This document shows positions 32,735 through 41,753 of a DNA stretch of 49,293 nucleotides, piece after piece (position 1 is the stretch's first letter; every line of letters starts with the position of its first letter). Under the pieces are notes generated by a model, which was not told the DNA's origin, did no database searches, and worked only from the letters and a program-made list of their open reading frames with translations. The translations under genes and the position numbers were made by a program. This DNA comes from Winogradskya humida (GTDB lineage Bacteria; Actinomycetota; Actinomycetes; Mycobacteriales; Micromonosporaceae). The stretch covers positions 1 to 49,293 of the forward strand of contig NZ_BOMN01000048.1 of NCBI RefSeq assembly GCF_016862215.1, in the 5' to 3' direction.

Positions 32735-34153
32735 GTGACTTCGGATCAGCGGGGGCTTGCCGGCGTGCTCGCCGATCTGCAGGGGCGGTCCCGGTCCGGC
32801 GCCCGAGCCAGCTGGGGGCGGGTCCGAGGCGGATTCGGCCTCGCCATCCAGGCCGGTGTGGCCGCGGGCATCGCGTGGTACATAGCCCACGACCTGATCG
32901 GCCGCCCGAGCCCGTTCTTCGCGCCCATCGCCGCGGTGATCACCCTGGCGTCCTCGATCGGGCAGCGCGCGAAACGTACGGTCGAACTGGTCGTCGGCGT
33001 CGCGATCGGCATCGGCCTCGGCGACGGCATCATCCTGCTGATCGGCTCCGGCCCCTGGCAGATCGGCCTGGTCGTCGTCCTCGCGATCCTGGTCGCCGCG
33101 GCGGTCGGCGGCGGCACCCCGCTCGTCGTCCAGTCCGCCTCCTCGGCCGTCCTGGTCGCCACCCTGACCTCGAGCGCCAACCTGCCCTACACCCGCTTCT
33201 TCGACGCCCTCGTCGGCGGCGCGGTCGGTCTCGCTGTGATGACCCTGCTGCTACCCCTCAACCCCCTCACCGTCGTACGCCGAGCAGCCGACCCGGCCCT
33301 CGAAGAAATGGCCACCGGCCTGCGCGGAGTCGCCCGGGGCATGGCCGCCCAGGACACCGACGTCGTCCGGGAGGCGCTCACCCAACTCCGCACAGCCGAG
33401 GGACACTTCGCCGCTTTCGCCGCAGCCGCCGCCGCAGCCAGCGAAAACATCGCCTTCGCACCGGCCCGCTGGCGCTCCCGCGGAGCATTGGCCCAATACG
33501 TCGAAGGCGCACCCCACCTCACGTACGCCCTCCGCAACGTCCGCGTCCTCGCCCGCCGCGTCATCACCGCCCTCGACGACGACGAACCCATCCCCGCCTG
33601 CCTCCCCACCAGCGCCGAACTCCTCGGCGACGCCATCGACCTCCTCCGCCAGGAATGGTCCCGCGGCGCCGAACCGGAAGCCACGCGGGCGCGGGCGCTG
33701 CGGGCGGCGGCAGAATCCGGCCGGGCCTACAAAGAAGGAGTCGGCTTCTCCGGCGGCGTCGTCGTCGCCCAGGTCCGAACCACAGTCTCCGACCTCCTCC
33801 GAGCCACCGGCATCGACTACGCCGAAGCCCCCCGCCTCGTCCGCCGAGCCGTCGGCTGGCAAGGCCGAACCCGCTCCCCCCGCCACAAGTCCCGCACAGC
33901 CACTCCCGCCGACCCCGGCCTCACCCCGCCATCACCAGCCACGCTGTCCTCCTTGGCCGAGCCCTCGTCTGAGCCTCTATCTGGGCCGTCGTCCGGGCCG
34001 TCATCCGGGCCGTCGTCCGGGCCTTCGGCTGTGGCTGGGCCGTCGGCTGGGCCTTCGGCTGGGCCGTCGTCTGGGCCTTTGCCTGTGGCTGATCCGTCGT
34101 CTGTGGCTGAGCCACCTTCGGCGGGCCGGCCGTCCGCGGGAGCGGGGTCATGA
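32735..34153 (+). CDS. FUSC-like aromatic-acid exporter family membrane protein with low-complexity tail
   Basis: The 472-residue protein has about six membrane helices in the first 170 residues (IQAGVAAGIAWYIAHDLIG, FFAPIAAVITLASSIGQRAK, VELVVGVAIGIGLGDGIILL and others), the FUSC/ArAE layout. A helical cytoplasmic part of about 190 residues follows. The last 75 residues are a Pro/Ser/Gly tail of repeated PSSG and PSAG units, encoded by 12-bp DNA repeats between about 33970 and 34100. Some relatives export aromatic acids, but the function here is open. The GTG at 32735 follows TAGGAT by 5 nt, suggesting a leaderless transcript. Confidence 0.83.
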   Translation: MTSDQRGLAGVLADLQGRSRSGARASWGRVRGGFGLAIQAGVAAGIAWYIAHDLIGRPSPFFAPIAAVITLASSIGQRAKRTVELVVGVAIGIGLGDGIILLIGSGPWQIGLVVVLAILVAAAVGGGTPLVVQSASSAVLVATLTSSANLPYTRFFDALVGGAVGLAVMTLLLPLNPLTVVRRAADPALEEMATGLRGVARGMAAQDTDVVREALTQLRTAEGHFAAFAAAAAAASENIAFAPARWRSRGALAQYVEGAPHLTYALRNVRVLARRVITALDDDEPIPACLPTSAELLGDAIDLLRQEWSRGAEPEATRARALRAAAESGRAYKEGVGFSGGVVVAQVRTTVSDLLRATGIDYAEAPRLVRRAVGWQGRTRSPRHKSRTATPADPGLTPPSPATLSSLAEPSSEPLSGPSSGPSSGPSSGPSAVAGPSAGPSAGPSSGPLPVADPSSVAEPPSAGRPSAGAGS

Positions 34154-34208
34154 TCGGTTCCGTGGGCGGGGGACCGCCGGAGTGCGGCCGGGTGACTACG
34201 CTGGCGGC

Positions 34209-36551
34209 ATGGCCGACGTAGCGCCGGGCACCACGCCCGACCCGGAACAGCACCCGCCCGCAGGGACGCCCGCCCGGCCCTGGGACGCAGCTCCGGCCCA
34301 GTCCTGGGACGCGCCGGCCGCCCAGTCCTGGGAGACAGCACCCCCGCCCTGGGAGCAGGCCCCGCCGCCCCAGACCGCGGCGCCAGCCGCTCAGCCTTGG
34401 GACGCCGCCCCGGCGGAGTCGCCTCAGAGCGCTGCCCCTGCATCTCAGCCTTGGGATGCGGTCCCGGCGGAGTCGCCTCAGAGCGCCGCCCCTGCGGCTC
34501 AGCCTTGGGGTCCGGTCCCGGCCGCTGCTGCAGCTCAGCCGTGGGGCGAGCCCTTGGCGGCGCCGTCTCAGGAAGCCGCGTCTGCAATCCGACCTTGGGA
34601 AGCGGCCTCGACTCCGGCCTCGACTCCTTCTCCGGCCTCTGCCCTTTCTCCGACCTCAGCCCCTTCTTCGGCCTTAGGTCCGAGCCCGGCCCAGTCCTGG
34701 GATGCGAGCGCAGGCCCGGGCCAAACCGGGGACTTTTCGCAGGTGCCGGGTGGTCAGGGTGAAGGTCTGCCGCCTATGACCGGGCGGCGGGCCGGGTGGC
34801 GGCGGTGGGTGCCGTTGACCCTGATCATCGGGTTCTTTGCGGCCTGCTCTATTGCGATGCTGGTCATTCTGGGGTTCAGTAACGGGCCGACCGGGTTGGT
34901 TGTGGGGTTGACCGCTGCGATTGTGCCGGTGCCTGTGCTGGCCAGTTGTTTTTTGTGGCTGGACCGGTATGAGCCCGAGCCTATTCGGTATCTTGCATTC
35001 TGTTTTGCCTGGGGTGCGGTGGTTGCCACGCTGGTGGCCATCGGGGTCAATACCGGGACCGCCTGGCTGTTTGCGCAGGCGGGGCTTCCCGATGCGCTGG
35101 TGGCTGTGATTATCGCGCCGTTCATCGAGGAGTCGATGAAGGCGCTCGGGCCGATTTTGCTGTTCTGGCGGCGGCGTCGGGAGTGGTCCGGGATTACCGA
35201 CGGGATTGTGTACTGCGGGTTGTCGGCGCTCGGGTTCGCCATGGTGGAAAATGTGCTTTACCTGGGCGGGCACGGGTATGCGGCCGGGGCTGATCAGTAT
35301 GGGCCGGCTACGGGCGTACAAAACCTGTTCCTGATTTTTATTGTTCGTATTCTTTTTACCGGGTTCGCGCATCCGTTGTTCACGTCGATGACGGGCATCG
35401 GGCTCGGGCTTGCCTCGCGCTCGGCCGATCGGCGGGTGCGGTGGCTGGCCCCGATCGCCGGGCTGCTGCTCGCGATGCTGCTGCACGGGACGTTCAACCT
35501 GCTGCCCACGCTTGCGGCGGCCACCGGGCAGAGCATCATCATGCTGTACGGGTACCTCGGCTTCATGGTCCCGTTCTTCTTCGCCGCGGTCGGCTTCGCG
35601 ATCGCACTTCGCGGGTACGAGGGCCGGCTCAGCGAGCGCATTCTCCCGTTCTACGTACGCGCGGGCTGGTTGTCGCCCCCGGAAGTGGCCACGCTCGGCA
35701 GTCTCGGCCGTCGGCACTCGGCCCGGCAATGGGCGAAACGGGTTGCGGGCGAGGGCGGCGTGCGGGCGATGCGGGGCTTCCAGCTCGCGTCCACCCAGCT
35801 GGCGTTGCTGCGCGACGGGATGCAGCGGGGGCTTCGCAGCGACCCGCAGGACCTGCAGCGCGCCCAGGCGGAGGAGCAGAAGCTGCTCACGGACATCTCG
35901 GGATACAGGTCGATGTTCGTCGGGCGCGATCCGCAGACCCCGCAGGCATTCTGGGACGGTCACGCCTATCAGATCGCATTCCCGGACGGTGTCACGCGCA
36001 CGGTCGGCGCACCGAACGAACCGGTCGTCCCGGTCCCGGTGAGACTCGCTCCCCGCATGCCCGTGTACGCCGGTTACGGAGCTCAGCCCGGCTACGGAGC
36101 TCAGCCGGGGTATGGCACTCAGCCCGGTTACGGAGCTCAGCCGGGGTATGGCACTCAGCCGGGGTATGGCACTCCGCCCGGGTATAGCGGTCAGCCGGGG
36201 TATGGCACTCAGCCCGGTTATGGCGCTCAACCGGGGTATGGCGCTCAAGCCGGTTACGGCGCTCAGCCCGATTATGGGACTCAGCCGGGCTACGGAAACT
36301 CGCCTGGTTACAGCGCTCAGCCTGGTTATGGGACGCAGCCGGGTTACGGGGACCAGCCTGCTCAAGGTCAGCAGCCTTATGGCCAGCAGTTCTACGGGCA
36401 GCCGTCGTCCTACCCCCAATCGCAGCAGGACCAGTCGCAGCAGGACCAGGGGCAGCATGACCAAGCGCGGCAGGGCCTGGAAGCGGGCCAGGAGCCGGGT
36501 TATATCCGGCCGAGCAGTCCCGGGCCTGGGACGGGCGGTCGGCAGTCCTGA
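34209..36551 (+). CDS. PrsW family intramembrane metalloprotease with long disordered ends
   Basis: The 780-residue product has three parts. Residues 1-190 are Pro/Ala/Trp-rich with repeated AQPWDAAPAES units. A membrane core of about 200-480 holds the PrsW motifs FIEESMKALGP, GFAMVENVLYLGG, AHPLFTSMTG and LLHGTFNLLP, whose Glu and His residues form the predicted metal site. A cytoplasmic region follows, with 16 hexapeptide repeats of the YGAQPG type and a Gln-rich end. PrsW in Bacillus cleaves an anti-sigma factor; the substrate here is unknown. An ATG 27 bp upstream is rejected because TACGCT ends 6 nt before the chosen ATG. Codon use in the membrane core is less GC-rich than in its neighbours. 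Confidence 0.87.
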   Translation: MADVAPGTTPDPEQHPPAGTPARPWDAAPAQSWDAPAAQSWETAPPPWEQAPPPQTAAPAAQPWDAAPAESPQSAAPASQPWDAVPAESPQSAAPAAQPWGPVPAAAAAQPWGEPLAAPSQEAASAIRPWEAASTPASTPSPASALSPTSAPSSALGPSPAQSWDASAGPGQTGDFSQVPGGQGEGLPPMTGRRAGWRRWVPLTLIIGFFAACSIAMLVILGFSNGPTGLVVGLTAAIVPVPVLASCFLWLDRYEPEPIRYLAFCFAWGAVVATLVAIGVNTGTAWLFAQAGLPDALVAVIIAPFIEESMKALGPILLFWRRRREWSGITDGIVYCGLSALGFAMVENVLYLGGHGYAAGADQYGPATGVQNLFLIFIVRILFTGFAHPLFTSMTGIGLGLASRSADRRVRWLAPIAGLLLAMLLHGTFNLLPTLAAATGQSIIMLYGYLGFMVPFFFAAVGFAIALRGYEGRLSERILPFYVRAGWLSPPEVATLGSLGRRHSARQWAKRVAGEGGVRAMRGFQLASTQLALLRDGMQRGLRSDPQDLQRAQAEEQKLLTDISGYRSMFVGRDPQTPQAFWDGHAYQIAFPDGVTRTVGAPNEPVVPVPVRLAPRMPVYAGYGAQPGYGAQPGYGTQPGYGAQPGYGTQPGYGTPPGYSGQPGYGTQPGYGAQPGYGAQAGYGAQPDYGTQPGYGNSPGYSAQPGYGTQPGYGDQPAQGQQPYGQQFYGQPSSYPQSQQDQSQQDQGQHDQARQGLEAGQEPGYIRPSSPGPGTGGRQS
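36073..36363 (+). repeat. 18-bp degenerate repeats encoding YGxQPG hexapeptides
   Basis: Sixteen consecutive 18-bp units inside the PrsW-family gene encode YGAQPG, YGTQPG and close variants. Variation is mostly at the third residue and at wobble positions, indicating expansion followed by drift. Confidence 0.88.
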
Positions 36552-36558
36552 GCGTGGC

Positions 36559-36897
36559 TCAGAGGTAGAGGCCGGTGCCGTCCGATTCGACGCGGTCGGC
36601 GGCGACGGCGTGGACGTCGCGTTCGCGGAGGAGGACGTACTCCTGGCCGTGGAGTTCTACCTCGGAGCGTTCCTCAGGGTCGAAGAGGACCCGGTCGCCG
36701 ACGACGATGGAGCGGACGTTCGGGCCGACGCCGACGGCTTTGGCCCAGGAGAGGCGGCGGCCCATGGAGGCGGTGGCCGGGATGACGATGCCGGAGCTGG
36801 AGCGGCGTTCGCCTTCGCCGCCGTCGAGGCGGACGAGGACCCGGTCGTGCAGCATGCGGACCGGCAGCCCGGCCTCGGTCTGGGTGTCGGTGCTCAC
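36559..36897 (-). CDS. GroES-like co-chaperonin (Cpn10 family), orphan
   Basis: The 112-residue product is a Cpn10 fold: MLHDRVLVRLDGGEGERRSS with a mobile-loop-like SSGIVIPATAS, then AVGVGPNVRSIVVGDRVLF and VELHGQEYVLLRERDV. It is longer at both ends than classical GroES (about 95-100 residues) and diverged in sequence. It could cap a GroEL or act alone. No CIRCE site is nearby; instead TACCGT lies 7 nt before the GTG start, a leaderless housekeeping-type promoter. It converges with the PrsW-family gene (7-bp gap) and is divergent from the AI-2E-type gene. Confidence 0.85.
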   Translation of the reverse strand: MSTDTQTEAGLPVRMLHDRVLVRLDGGEGERRSSSGIVIPATASMGRRLSWAKAVGVGPNVRSIVVGDRVLFDPEERSEVELHGQEYVLLRERDVHAVAADRVESDGTGLYL

Positions 36898-37002
36898 GGC
36901 TGTGACGGTACGCCCGCGCCTGCCGGGTACGTGTGCCGGTCTCGACTACGGTGGGTTGGGCCCGAGGCGGGGCTGGGGTGACTACGGCGAGGGGGTGGGC
37001 GG

Positions 37003-38256
37003 TTGAGCCGCTTGCAACGGGTCCGGTCCAACCTGCGTAAGGCGTACGAGTCGGGGCGGGAGTCGGTGCGGATGGCTCGCACCGATGAGCCGGCGACCGT
37101 GGACGAGGTCGAGTACGAGTTGCCCGCGCCGCCGGCGACCTTCGAGCATCATTCGACGGCCAGTCAGGATGATGCCGAGGTGCCGCATTCGTTGCGGATC
37201 GCGGCGGCGTGGTCGTGGCGGCTGATCGTGGTCGGGGTGGTCGGCTGGGTGTTGCTGCACTTCATCGGCATCATCAGCATCGTCGTCATTCCGCTCGCCA
37301 TCGCGTTGCTGCTTTCCGCGTTGCTGGCTCCGGCCGTCGGGTGGTTGTCGAAGGCTCGTCTGCCACCTTCGCTGGCGACGTTCCTGGTGCTGATCTGCGG
37401 GCTCGCCGCGGTCGCCGGGACGTTGACGCTGGTGGTCACCCAGTTCGTCGACGGGTTGCCGCAGTTGACGAACAAGGCGAGTGCGGGTATCCGGCAGATC
37501 CAGGACTGGGCGCGTACGGGGCCGCTGCATCTGTCGGATGCGCAGGTCAACCAGGCTATCGACTCGGCGCAGGATTGGATCAACTCGAACACGTCGCAGC
37601 TGACGGCGACCGGTGTGGCGACCGCGGCGACTCTTTTCGAGTTGCTGACCGGGGCGCTGCTGGTGCTTTTCGCGACGTTCTTCTTCCTGCGGGACGGCCG
37701 CAAGATCTGGCGCTTCCTGGTACGCCTCTTCCCGGTCAACGCCCGCTGGAGCCTCTCCGACGCCGGTGACGCCTCGTGGGCGACGCTCGGTGCCTACGTC
37801 CGCGCGACCGTCCTGGTCGCCTTCATCGACGCGACCGGCATCGGGCTGGCCCTGGTGATTCTGAAGGTCCCGTTCCCGTTCCCGCTCGCGGCGCTCGTCT
37901 TCCTGGGCGCTTTCGTGCCGATCGTGGGCGCGAGCGTGTCGGGTGCGGTGGCCGTGCTGGTGGCGCTCGTCGATCAGGGCTGGATCGCGGCGGTGATCGT
38001 GCTCGGCGCGGTGATCCTGGTCCAGCAGGTCGAGGGGCACGTCCTGCAGCCGCTGATCATGGGCCGCGCGGTGGCGATCCATCCCCTGGTCGTGATCATC
38101 GGAATCGCCTCGGGCGTGGTGCTGGCCGGCATCATCGGCGCGCTGGTCGCCGTGCCACTGATCGCCGTCCTGAACACCGGCGTCCGCCGCCTGGCCCGCC
38201 GCCGCCCCGAAATCCCCCCGGACGCCGTGGTCGTCACCGCGGGCGAAAGAACCTGA
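37003..38256 (+). CDS. AI-2E family transporter
   Basis: The 417-residue membrane protein has about eight hydrophobic segments and the family signature FLGAFVPIVGASVSGAVAVL, followed by VEGHVLQPLIMGRAVAIHP. The first 65 residues are a charged cytoplasmic tail. The family (formerly PerM/UPF0118) includes proteins proposed to export autoinducer-2 or to exchange Na+/H+; which applies here is unknown. The start is TTG with a G-rich site about 8 nt upstream; the preceding in-frame codons give no better choice. Confidence 0.87.
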   Translation: MSRLQRVRSNLRKAYESGRESVRMARTDEPATVDEVEYELPAPPATFEHHSTASQDDAEVPHSLRIAAAWSWRLIVVGVVGWVLLHFIGIISIVVIPLAIALLLSALLAPAVGWLSKARLPPSLATFLVLICGLAAVAGTLTLVVTQFVDGLPQLTNKASAGIRQIQDWARTGPLHLSDAQVNQAIDSAQDWINSNTSQLTATGVATAATLFELLTGALLVLFATFFFLRDGRKIWRFLVRLFPVNARWSLSDAGDASWATLGAYVRATVLVAFIDATGIGLALVILKVPFPFPLAALVFLGAFVPIVGASVSGAVAVLVALVDQGWIAAVIVLGAVILVQQVEGHVLQPLIMGRAVAIHPLVVIIGIASGVVLAGIIGALVAVPLIAVLNTGVRRLARRRPEIPPDAVVVTAGERT

Positions 38257-38279
38257 CCCGGCAGGAAAGCCGGGCCAGG
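38252..38279. terminator. Bidirectional terminator hairpin
   Basis: CCCGGC-AGGAAA-GCCGGG (38257-38274) forms a 6-bp stem, extended by CCTG/CAGG across a mismatch. It sits between the convergent AI-2E-type and DinG genes and fits the 27-bp gap. Confidence 0.75.
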
Positions 38280-38283
38280 CGGG

Positions 38284-40320
38284 TCAGGACTTGGCGAGGC
38301 GTTGGAGGGCGCCGAGGGCGACCTCCTGGCGGGTTGTGTACCAGAACGGTGGCAGCGAATTGCGCAGGAAAGCGCCGTAACCGCGGGCTGTCTCCAGCCG
38401 GGAGTCCAGGACCGCGACCACGCCCTTGTCGCCCGTGGAGCGGATGAGGCGCCCGACGCCCTGTGCGAGCCGGATCGCCGCGATCGGCACGCTGACCGCC
38501 GAGAAGCCTGAGCCGCCCGTGGCGTCCACCGCGGCGGCGCGGGCGGCGGCCAGGGGCTCGTCGGGGCGGGGGAACGGGAGCCGGTCGATCACCACGAGCT
38601 GGCAGGCGTCGCCGGGGACGTCGACGCCCTGCCAGAGGGACATGACGCCGAACAGGCAGCTTTCCTTCTGCTCCTTGAACTTGCGGACCAGGATCGGCAG
38701 GGTCTCCTCGCCCTGGACCAGGATCGGGAGGTCGGTGCGGGCGCGGAGCAGCTCGGCGGCCTGGGTGGCGGCCTTGCGGGAGGAGAAGAGCCCGAGGGTA
38801 CGCCCGCCGAGCGCCTCGACGAGCTTCAGCAGCTCCTCGCCGGCCTGGTCGGGCAGGCCGGAGGCGGCGGGGCGGGGCAGGTGGGACGCGACATAGAGGA
38901 TGCCCTGTTTCGGGTAGTCGAACGGCGAGCCGACGTCCATCGAGGTCCAGCCGTCGCCCGAGACCGGTGTCGCGTCGGGGGTGAGGCCGGCGCGCGGTGC
39001 CGGGGCGGGGGAACCCGCCGGGAGGCCGAGGGCGCGGGCAACGGTGTCGAAGCGGCCGCCCAGGGTCAGGGTCGCCGAGGTCGCGACCACGGTGCGCTCG
39101 TCGTAGAGCCGGGAGGCCAGGGTGCCCGCGACCGAGAGCGGGGCGACCACGATCGCGCGGCGGCCGTTGCCGAGGTCGCTCTTCTCCACCCAGGCGACGT
39201 CGAACTCGGACTCTTCCAGAAGACGCTGGGCGGTGGTCGAGAGCTCGTCGAGGGTGGCCTTGGCCTGCTGTTTGCGCACCGGGTCGGGATCGTCCGACTT
39301 GATGTCGCCGATGGTCTCGAGGCCCCGGCGGGTGGCCGTCTCGATGAGGAGCACGGCCTGGTGCAGGTGCGGGGGCAGCCCGGTGGTGAGCCGGCCGGCC
39401 GGGATGTCGGCGAGCCCCACGGTGAGCGAGTCGGCGGCTTCGGCCAGGGAATCCGCGACGTCCTGGGGGAGCAGCGTGCGGGACCGTTTGGCGGCCCGCT
39501 CGACCGCCTCGGGGGTCAGCTCGGCCTGGGCGGCGGAGGAGACCCGGTCGGCGAGCTCGTGCGCCTCGTCGACGATCAGGAGCTTGTGCGGCGGGACGAT
39601 GTTGCGCTCCGCGAGCATGTCGACCGCGAGCAGGCTGTGGTTCGTCACCACGATGTCGGCCTCGCGGGCGCGTACGCGTGAGGCCTCCGCAAAACAATCC
39701 GCACCGTACGGGCAGCGCGCGACCCCGGGGCAGTCACGCGACGGCATCGAGACCTGACGCCAGGCGGTCTCGTCGACGCCCGGGTCCAGCTCGTCCCGGT
39801 CGCCGGTCTCGGTCTTCTCCGCCCAGGACTGGATCCGCAGGATCTGCTTGCCGAGCTTGCCCGCCTCACCGAGCCACTGGGTCGCGCGCGGCGGAGCGTC
39901 GTCGAACAGCGTGTCGGTCGGCGCTTCCTCATCGGCGTGTTCGAGCTTGGCCACGCAGAGGTAGTGGTGGCGGCCCTTGAGCACGGCGAAGGTGGGGCGG
40001 CGGCCCAGCACCGGCTCCACCGCGTCGGCGAGCCGGGGCAGGTCACGCTCGACCAGCTGGTGCTGCAGCGCGAGTGTGGCCGTCGACACCACGACGGGGC
40101 CGTCCACGAGCAGCGCCGGTGTCAGGTAGGCGAGCGACTTGCCGGTGCCCGTGCCGGCCTGGACGAGCAGGTGCTCCCGCTCCTTGACGGCGCGCTCGAT
40201 CGCCTCCGCCATCTGCTCCTGGCCGGGTCGGGTGGAACCACCGGGCACGGCGCCGACCGCGGCGGTGAGCAGGTCTTTGGCGGAGGCGCGCTTGCGGCGG
40301 GACTTGGCGGGGGCAGTCAC
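38284..40320 (-). CDS. dinG: DinG/XPD-type ATP-dependent DNA helicase
   Basis: The 678-residue superfamily 2 helicase has Walker A QAGTGTGKSLAYL (about 54-66), the DEAH box in LLIVDEAHELADRV, and motif VI in RLAQGVGRLIRS near the C-terminus. Cysteines in HYLC, DCPGVARC and ADC match the four ligands of the XPD-like 4Fe-4S cluster. It is expected to unwind DNA 5' to 3', acting on damaged or R-loop-containing DNA. The GTG at 40320 lies 7 nt after TACGGT, so it is probably leaderless; an upstream in-frame start would have to cross that promoter. It is divergent from the DUF402 gene. Confidence 0.93.
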   Translation of the reverse strand: MTAPAKSRRKRASAKDLLTAAVGAVPGGSTRPGQEQMAEAIERAVKEREHLLVQAGTGTGKSLAYLTPALLVDGPVVVSTATLALQHQLVERDLPRLADAVEPVLGRRPTFAVLKGRHHYLCVAKLEHADEEAPTDTLFDDAPPRATQWLGEAGKLGKQILRIQSWAEKTETGDRDELDPGVDETAWRQVSMPSRDCPGVARCPYGADCFAEASRVRAREADIVVTNHSLLAVDMLAERNIVPPHKLLIVDEAHELADRVSSAAQAELTPEAVERAAKRSRTLLPQDVADSLAEAADSLTVGLADIPAGRLTTGLPPHLHQAVLLIETATRRGLETIGDIKSDDPDPVRKQQAKATLDELSTTAQRLLEESEFDVAWVEKSDLGNGRRAIVVAPLSVAGTLASRLYDERTVVATSATLTLGGRFDTVARALGLPAGSPAPAPRAGLTPDATPVSGDGWTSMDVGSPFDYPKQGILYVASHLPRPAASGLPDQAGEELLKLVEALGGRTLGLFSSRKAATQAAELLRARTDLPILVQGEETLPILVRKFKEQKESCLFGVMSLWQGVDVPGDACQLVVIDRLPFPRPDEPLAAARAAAVDATGGSGFSAVSVPIAAIRLAQGVGRLIRSTGDKGVVAVLDSRLETARGYGAFLRNSLPPFWYTTRQEVALGALQRLAKS

Positions 40321-40376
40321 AGCGAAGACCGTACCCGGGACCACCGACAGAAGCGTCGCACCAGTAGGGTCTTGTC

Positions 40377-40883
40377 ATGCGGAGTGAGATGGTCCGGGTC
40401 GTCTACACGAAGTACGACGGTTCGGCTCACCGGGATTACCCAGCTCGCCGCCTCAACGAGGATGACCTGGGGATCTGGGTCGGCGTGACGCGCGGGACGA
40501 AGTCGGTCTACCACGGCCACCCGTCCGTCGAGCAGATCCCGTTCGTGCTGCTCGTCCCGCATCACGCGTGGTGGACCGGCATGTTCAACCCGCCACCGCG
40601 CACCAGCGAGGTCTACTGCGACATCACCACCCCGGCGCGCTGGGAGGGTGACACGGTCCACATGATCGACCTCGATCTGGACGTCTCGCGCCGTCGCGAC
40701 TCCGGGCTGGTCGAGCTGCGCGACGAGGACGAGTTCGAGGAGCACCGGGTTCTGTTCGGCTACACCGACGAGGTCGTCACCGAGGCCCGCGCCGCGGCCG
40801 GGCGGCTTTTCGGGGCGCTCGGCGACGGCACCGAGCCGTTCGCCACGGCGTACCGAAAATGGCTATCGGCCGTCGCCGACTGA
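40377..40883 (+). CDS. DUF402 domain protein
   Basis: The 168-residue protein is a single DUF402 domain: YTKYDGSAHRDYPARRL, the central PFVLLVPHHAWWTGMF, VYCDITTPARWEGDTVHMID and the acidic LDLDVSRRRDSGLVELRDED. Relatives include nucleoside diphosphate phosphatases and the FAU-1 RNA-binding ribonuclease, so phosphate-ester hydrolysis with divalent metal is plausible. The ATG is 6 nt after TAGGGT, giving a leaderless transcript; an ATG 12 bp later with GGAG is an alternative. Its end overlaps the convergent sigma-factor gene by 21 bp. Confidence 0.85.
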   Translation: MRSEMVRVVYTKYDGSAHRDYPARRLNEDDLGIWVGVTRGTKSVYHGHPSVEQIPFVLLVPHHAWWTGMFNPPPRTSEVYCDITTPARWEGDTVHMIDLDLDVSRRRDSGLVELRDEDEFEEHRVLFGYTDEVVTEARAAAGRLFGALGDGTEPFATAYRKWLSAVAD

Positions 40884-41738
40884 GGCGAGTTTGGCCGGGT
40901 TGAGCTGGCTGTAGAGAGCGGTGATGCGACCGTCGCCGCTGATCGCCGCCGTGATCACCGCGAAGGCGTCGCCGCGGACCACGACGCCCGCCGCCCCGTT
41001 GACCAGCACCGGCTCGACGGTGAGGTTGCGGGCCTTGCGGGTGAGCAGACCCACCACGAAACGCGCGACCTTGTCCGCACCGTAGACCGGGTTGCGGCCC
41101 GCGCTGACCACGCCACCGCCGTCGCTGATCGCCACCACGTCGGGCGCGAGCACCGCCGCCAGCGCCCGCAGATCACCGGACGCGGCCGCCGCCAGGAACG
41201 CGTTCAGCACCCGTCGCTGCTCGGCCACGTCCGCGGTGTGCCGCGCCTGGCCCTCCGCGGTGGCTCTGCGGCCCCGGGAGGCGTGCTGCCGGGCCGCCGC
41301 GACGGTCGTCCCGAGCACCTCGGCGATCTCCTCGAACGGCACCGCGAACACGTCGTGCAGCACCACCGCGACCCGCTGCTCGGGGGTGAGCTTCTCCAGC
41401 ACCACGAGCAGGGCGAGGCTGACCTCCTGTCGCTGCGCGACCTGCTCCGCGGGGTCCTCCTGCGGGGAGACGATCGGTTCGGGAAGCCATTGACCGGGGT
41501 ACGCCTCCCGCCGCACCCGGGCCGACTTGAGCACGTCGAGGCAGATCCGCCCGGTGACAGTCGTGAGCCAGCCCCGCACGTCGCGAATCTCGTCACCACC
41601 CACACGGGCGCGGTCGTAGCGCAGCCACGCCTCCTGCACGACATCCTCGGCCTCGGCCCGGCTGCCCAGCATCCGGTAGGCGACCGCGAGCAGGTGCGGT
41701 CGCTCGGTCTCGAACTCGTTCACCAATGCGGCGGCCAT
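40863..41738 (-). CDS. ECF41/SigJ-type RNA polymerase sigma factor with SnoaL-like C-terminal domain
   Basis: The 291-residue protein has sigma region 2 (LLAVAYRMLGSRAEAEDVVQ), region 4 (EVLGTTVAAARQHASRGRR) and a SnoaL/NTF2-like domain of about 110 residues. It carries the ECF41 hallmarks: WLPEP at 84-88 between the sigma regions and the DGGG motif in the SnoaL domain. In this group the fused domain replaces a separate anti-sigma factor. The typical neighbour, a carboxymuconolactone decarboxylase or oxidoreductase, is absent; the adjacent divergent gene encodes a PLC-like protein. An ECF41-like promoter lies just upstream, suggesting autoregulation. The 3' end overlaps DUF402. Confidence 0.92.
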   Translation of the reverse strand: MAAALVNEFETERPHLLAVAYRMLGSRAEAEDVVQEAWLRYDRARVGGDEIRDVRGWLTTVTGRICLDVLKSARVRREAYPGQWLPEPIVSPQEDPAEQVAQRQEVSLALLVVLEKLTPEQRVAVVLHDVFAVPFEEIAEVLGTTVAAARQHASRGRRATAEGQARHTADVAEQRRVLNAFLAAAASGDLRALAAVLAPDVVAISDGGGVVSAGRNPVYGADKVARFVVGLLTRKARNLTVEPVLVNGAAGVVVRGDAFAVITAAISGDGRITALYSQLNPAKLASVGDGR

Positions 41739-41753
41739 GGCTGAATTCTGCGC

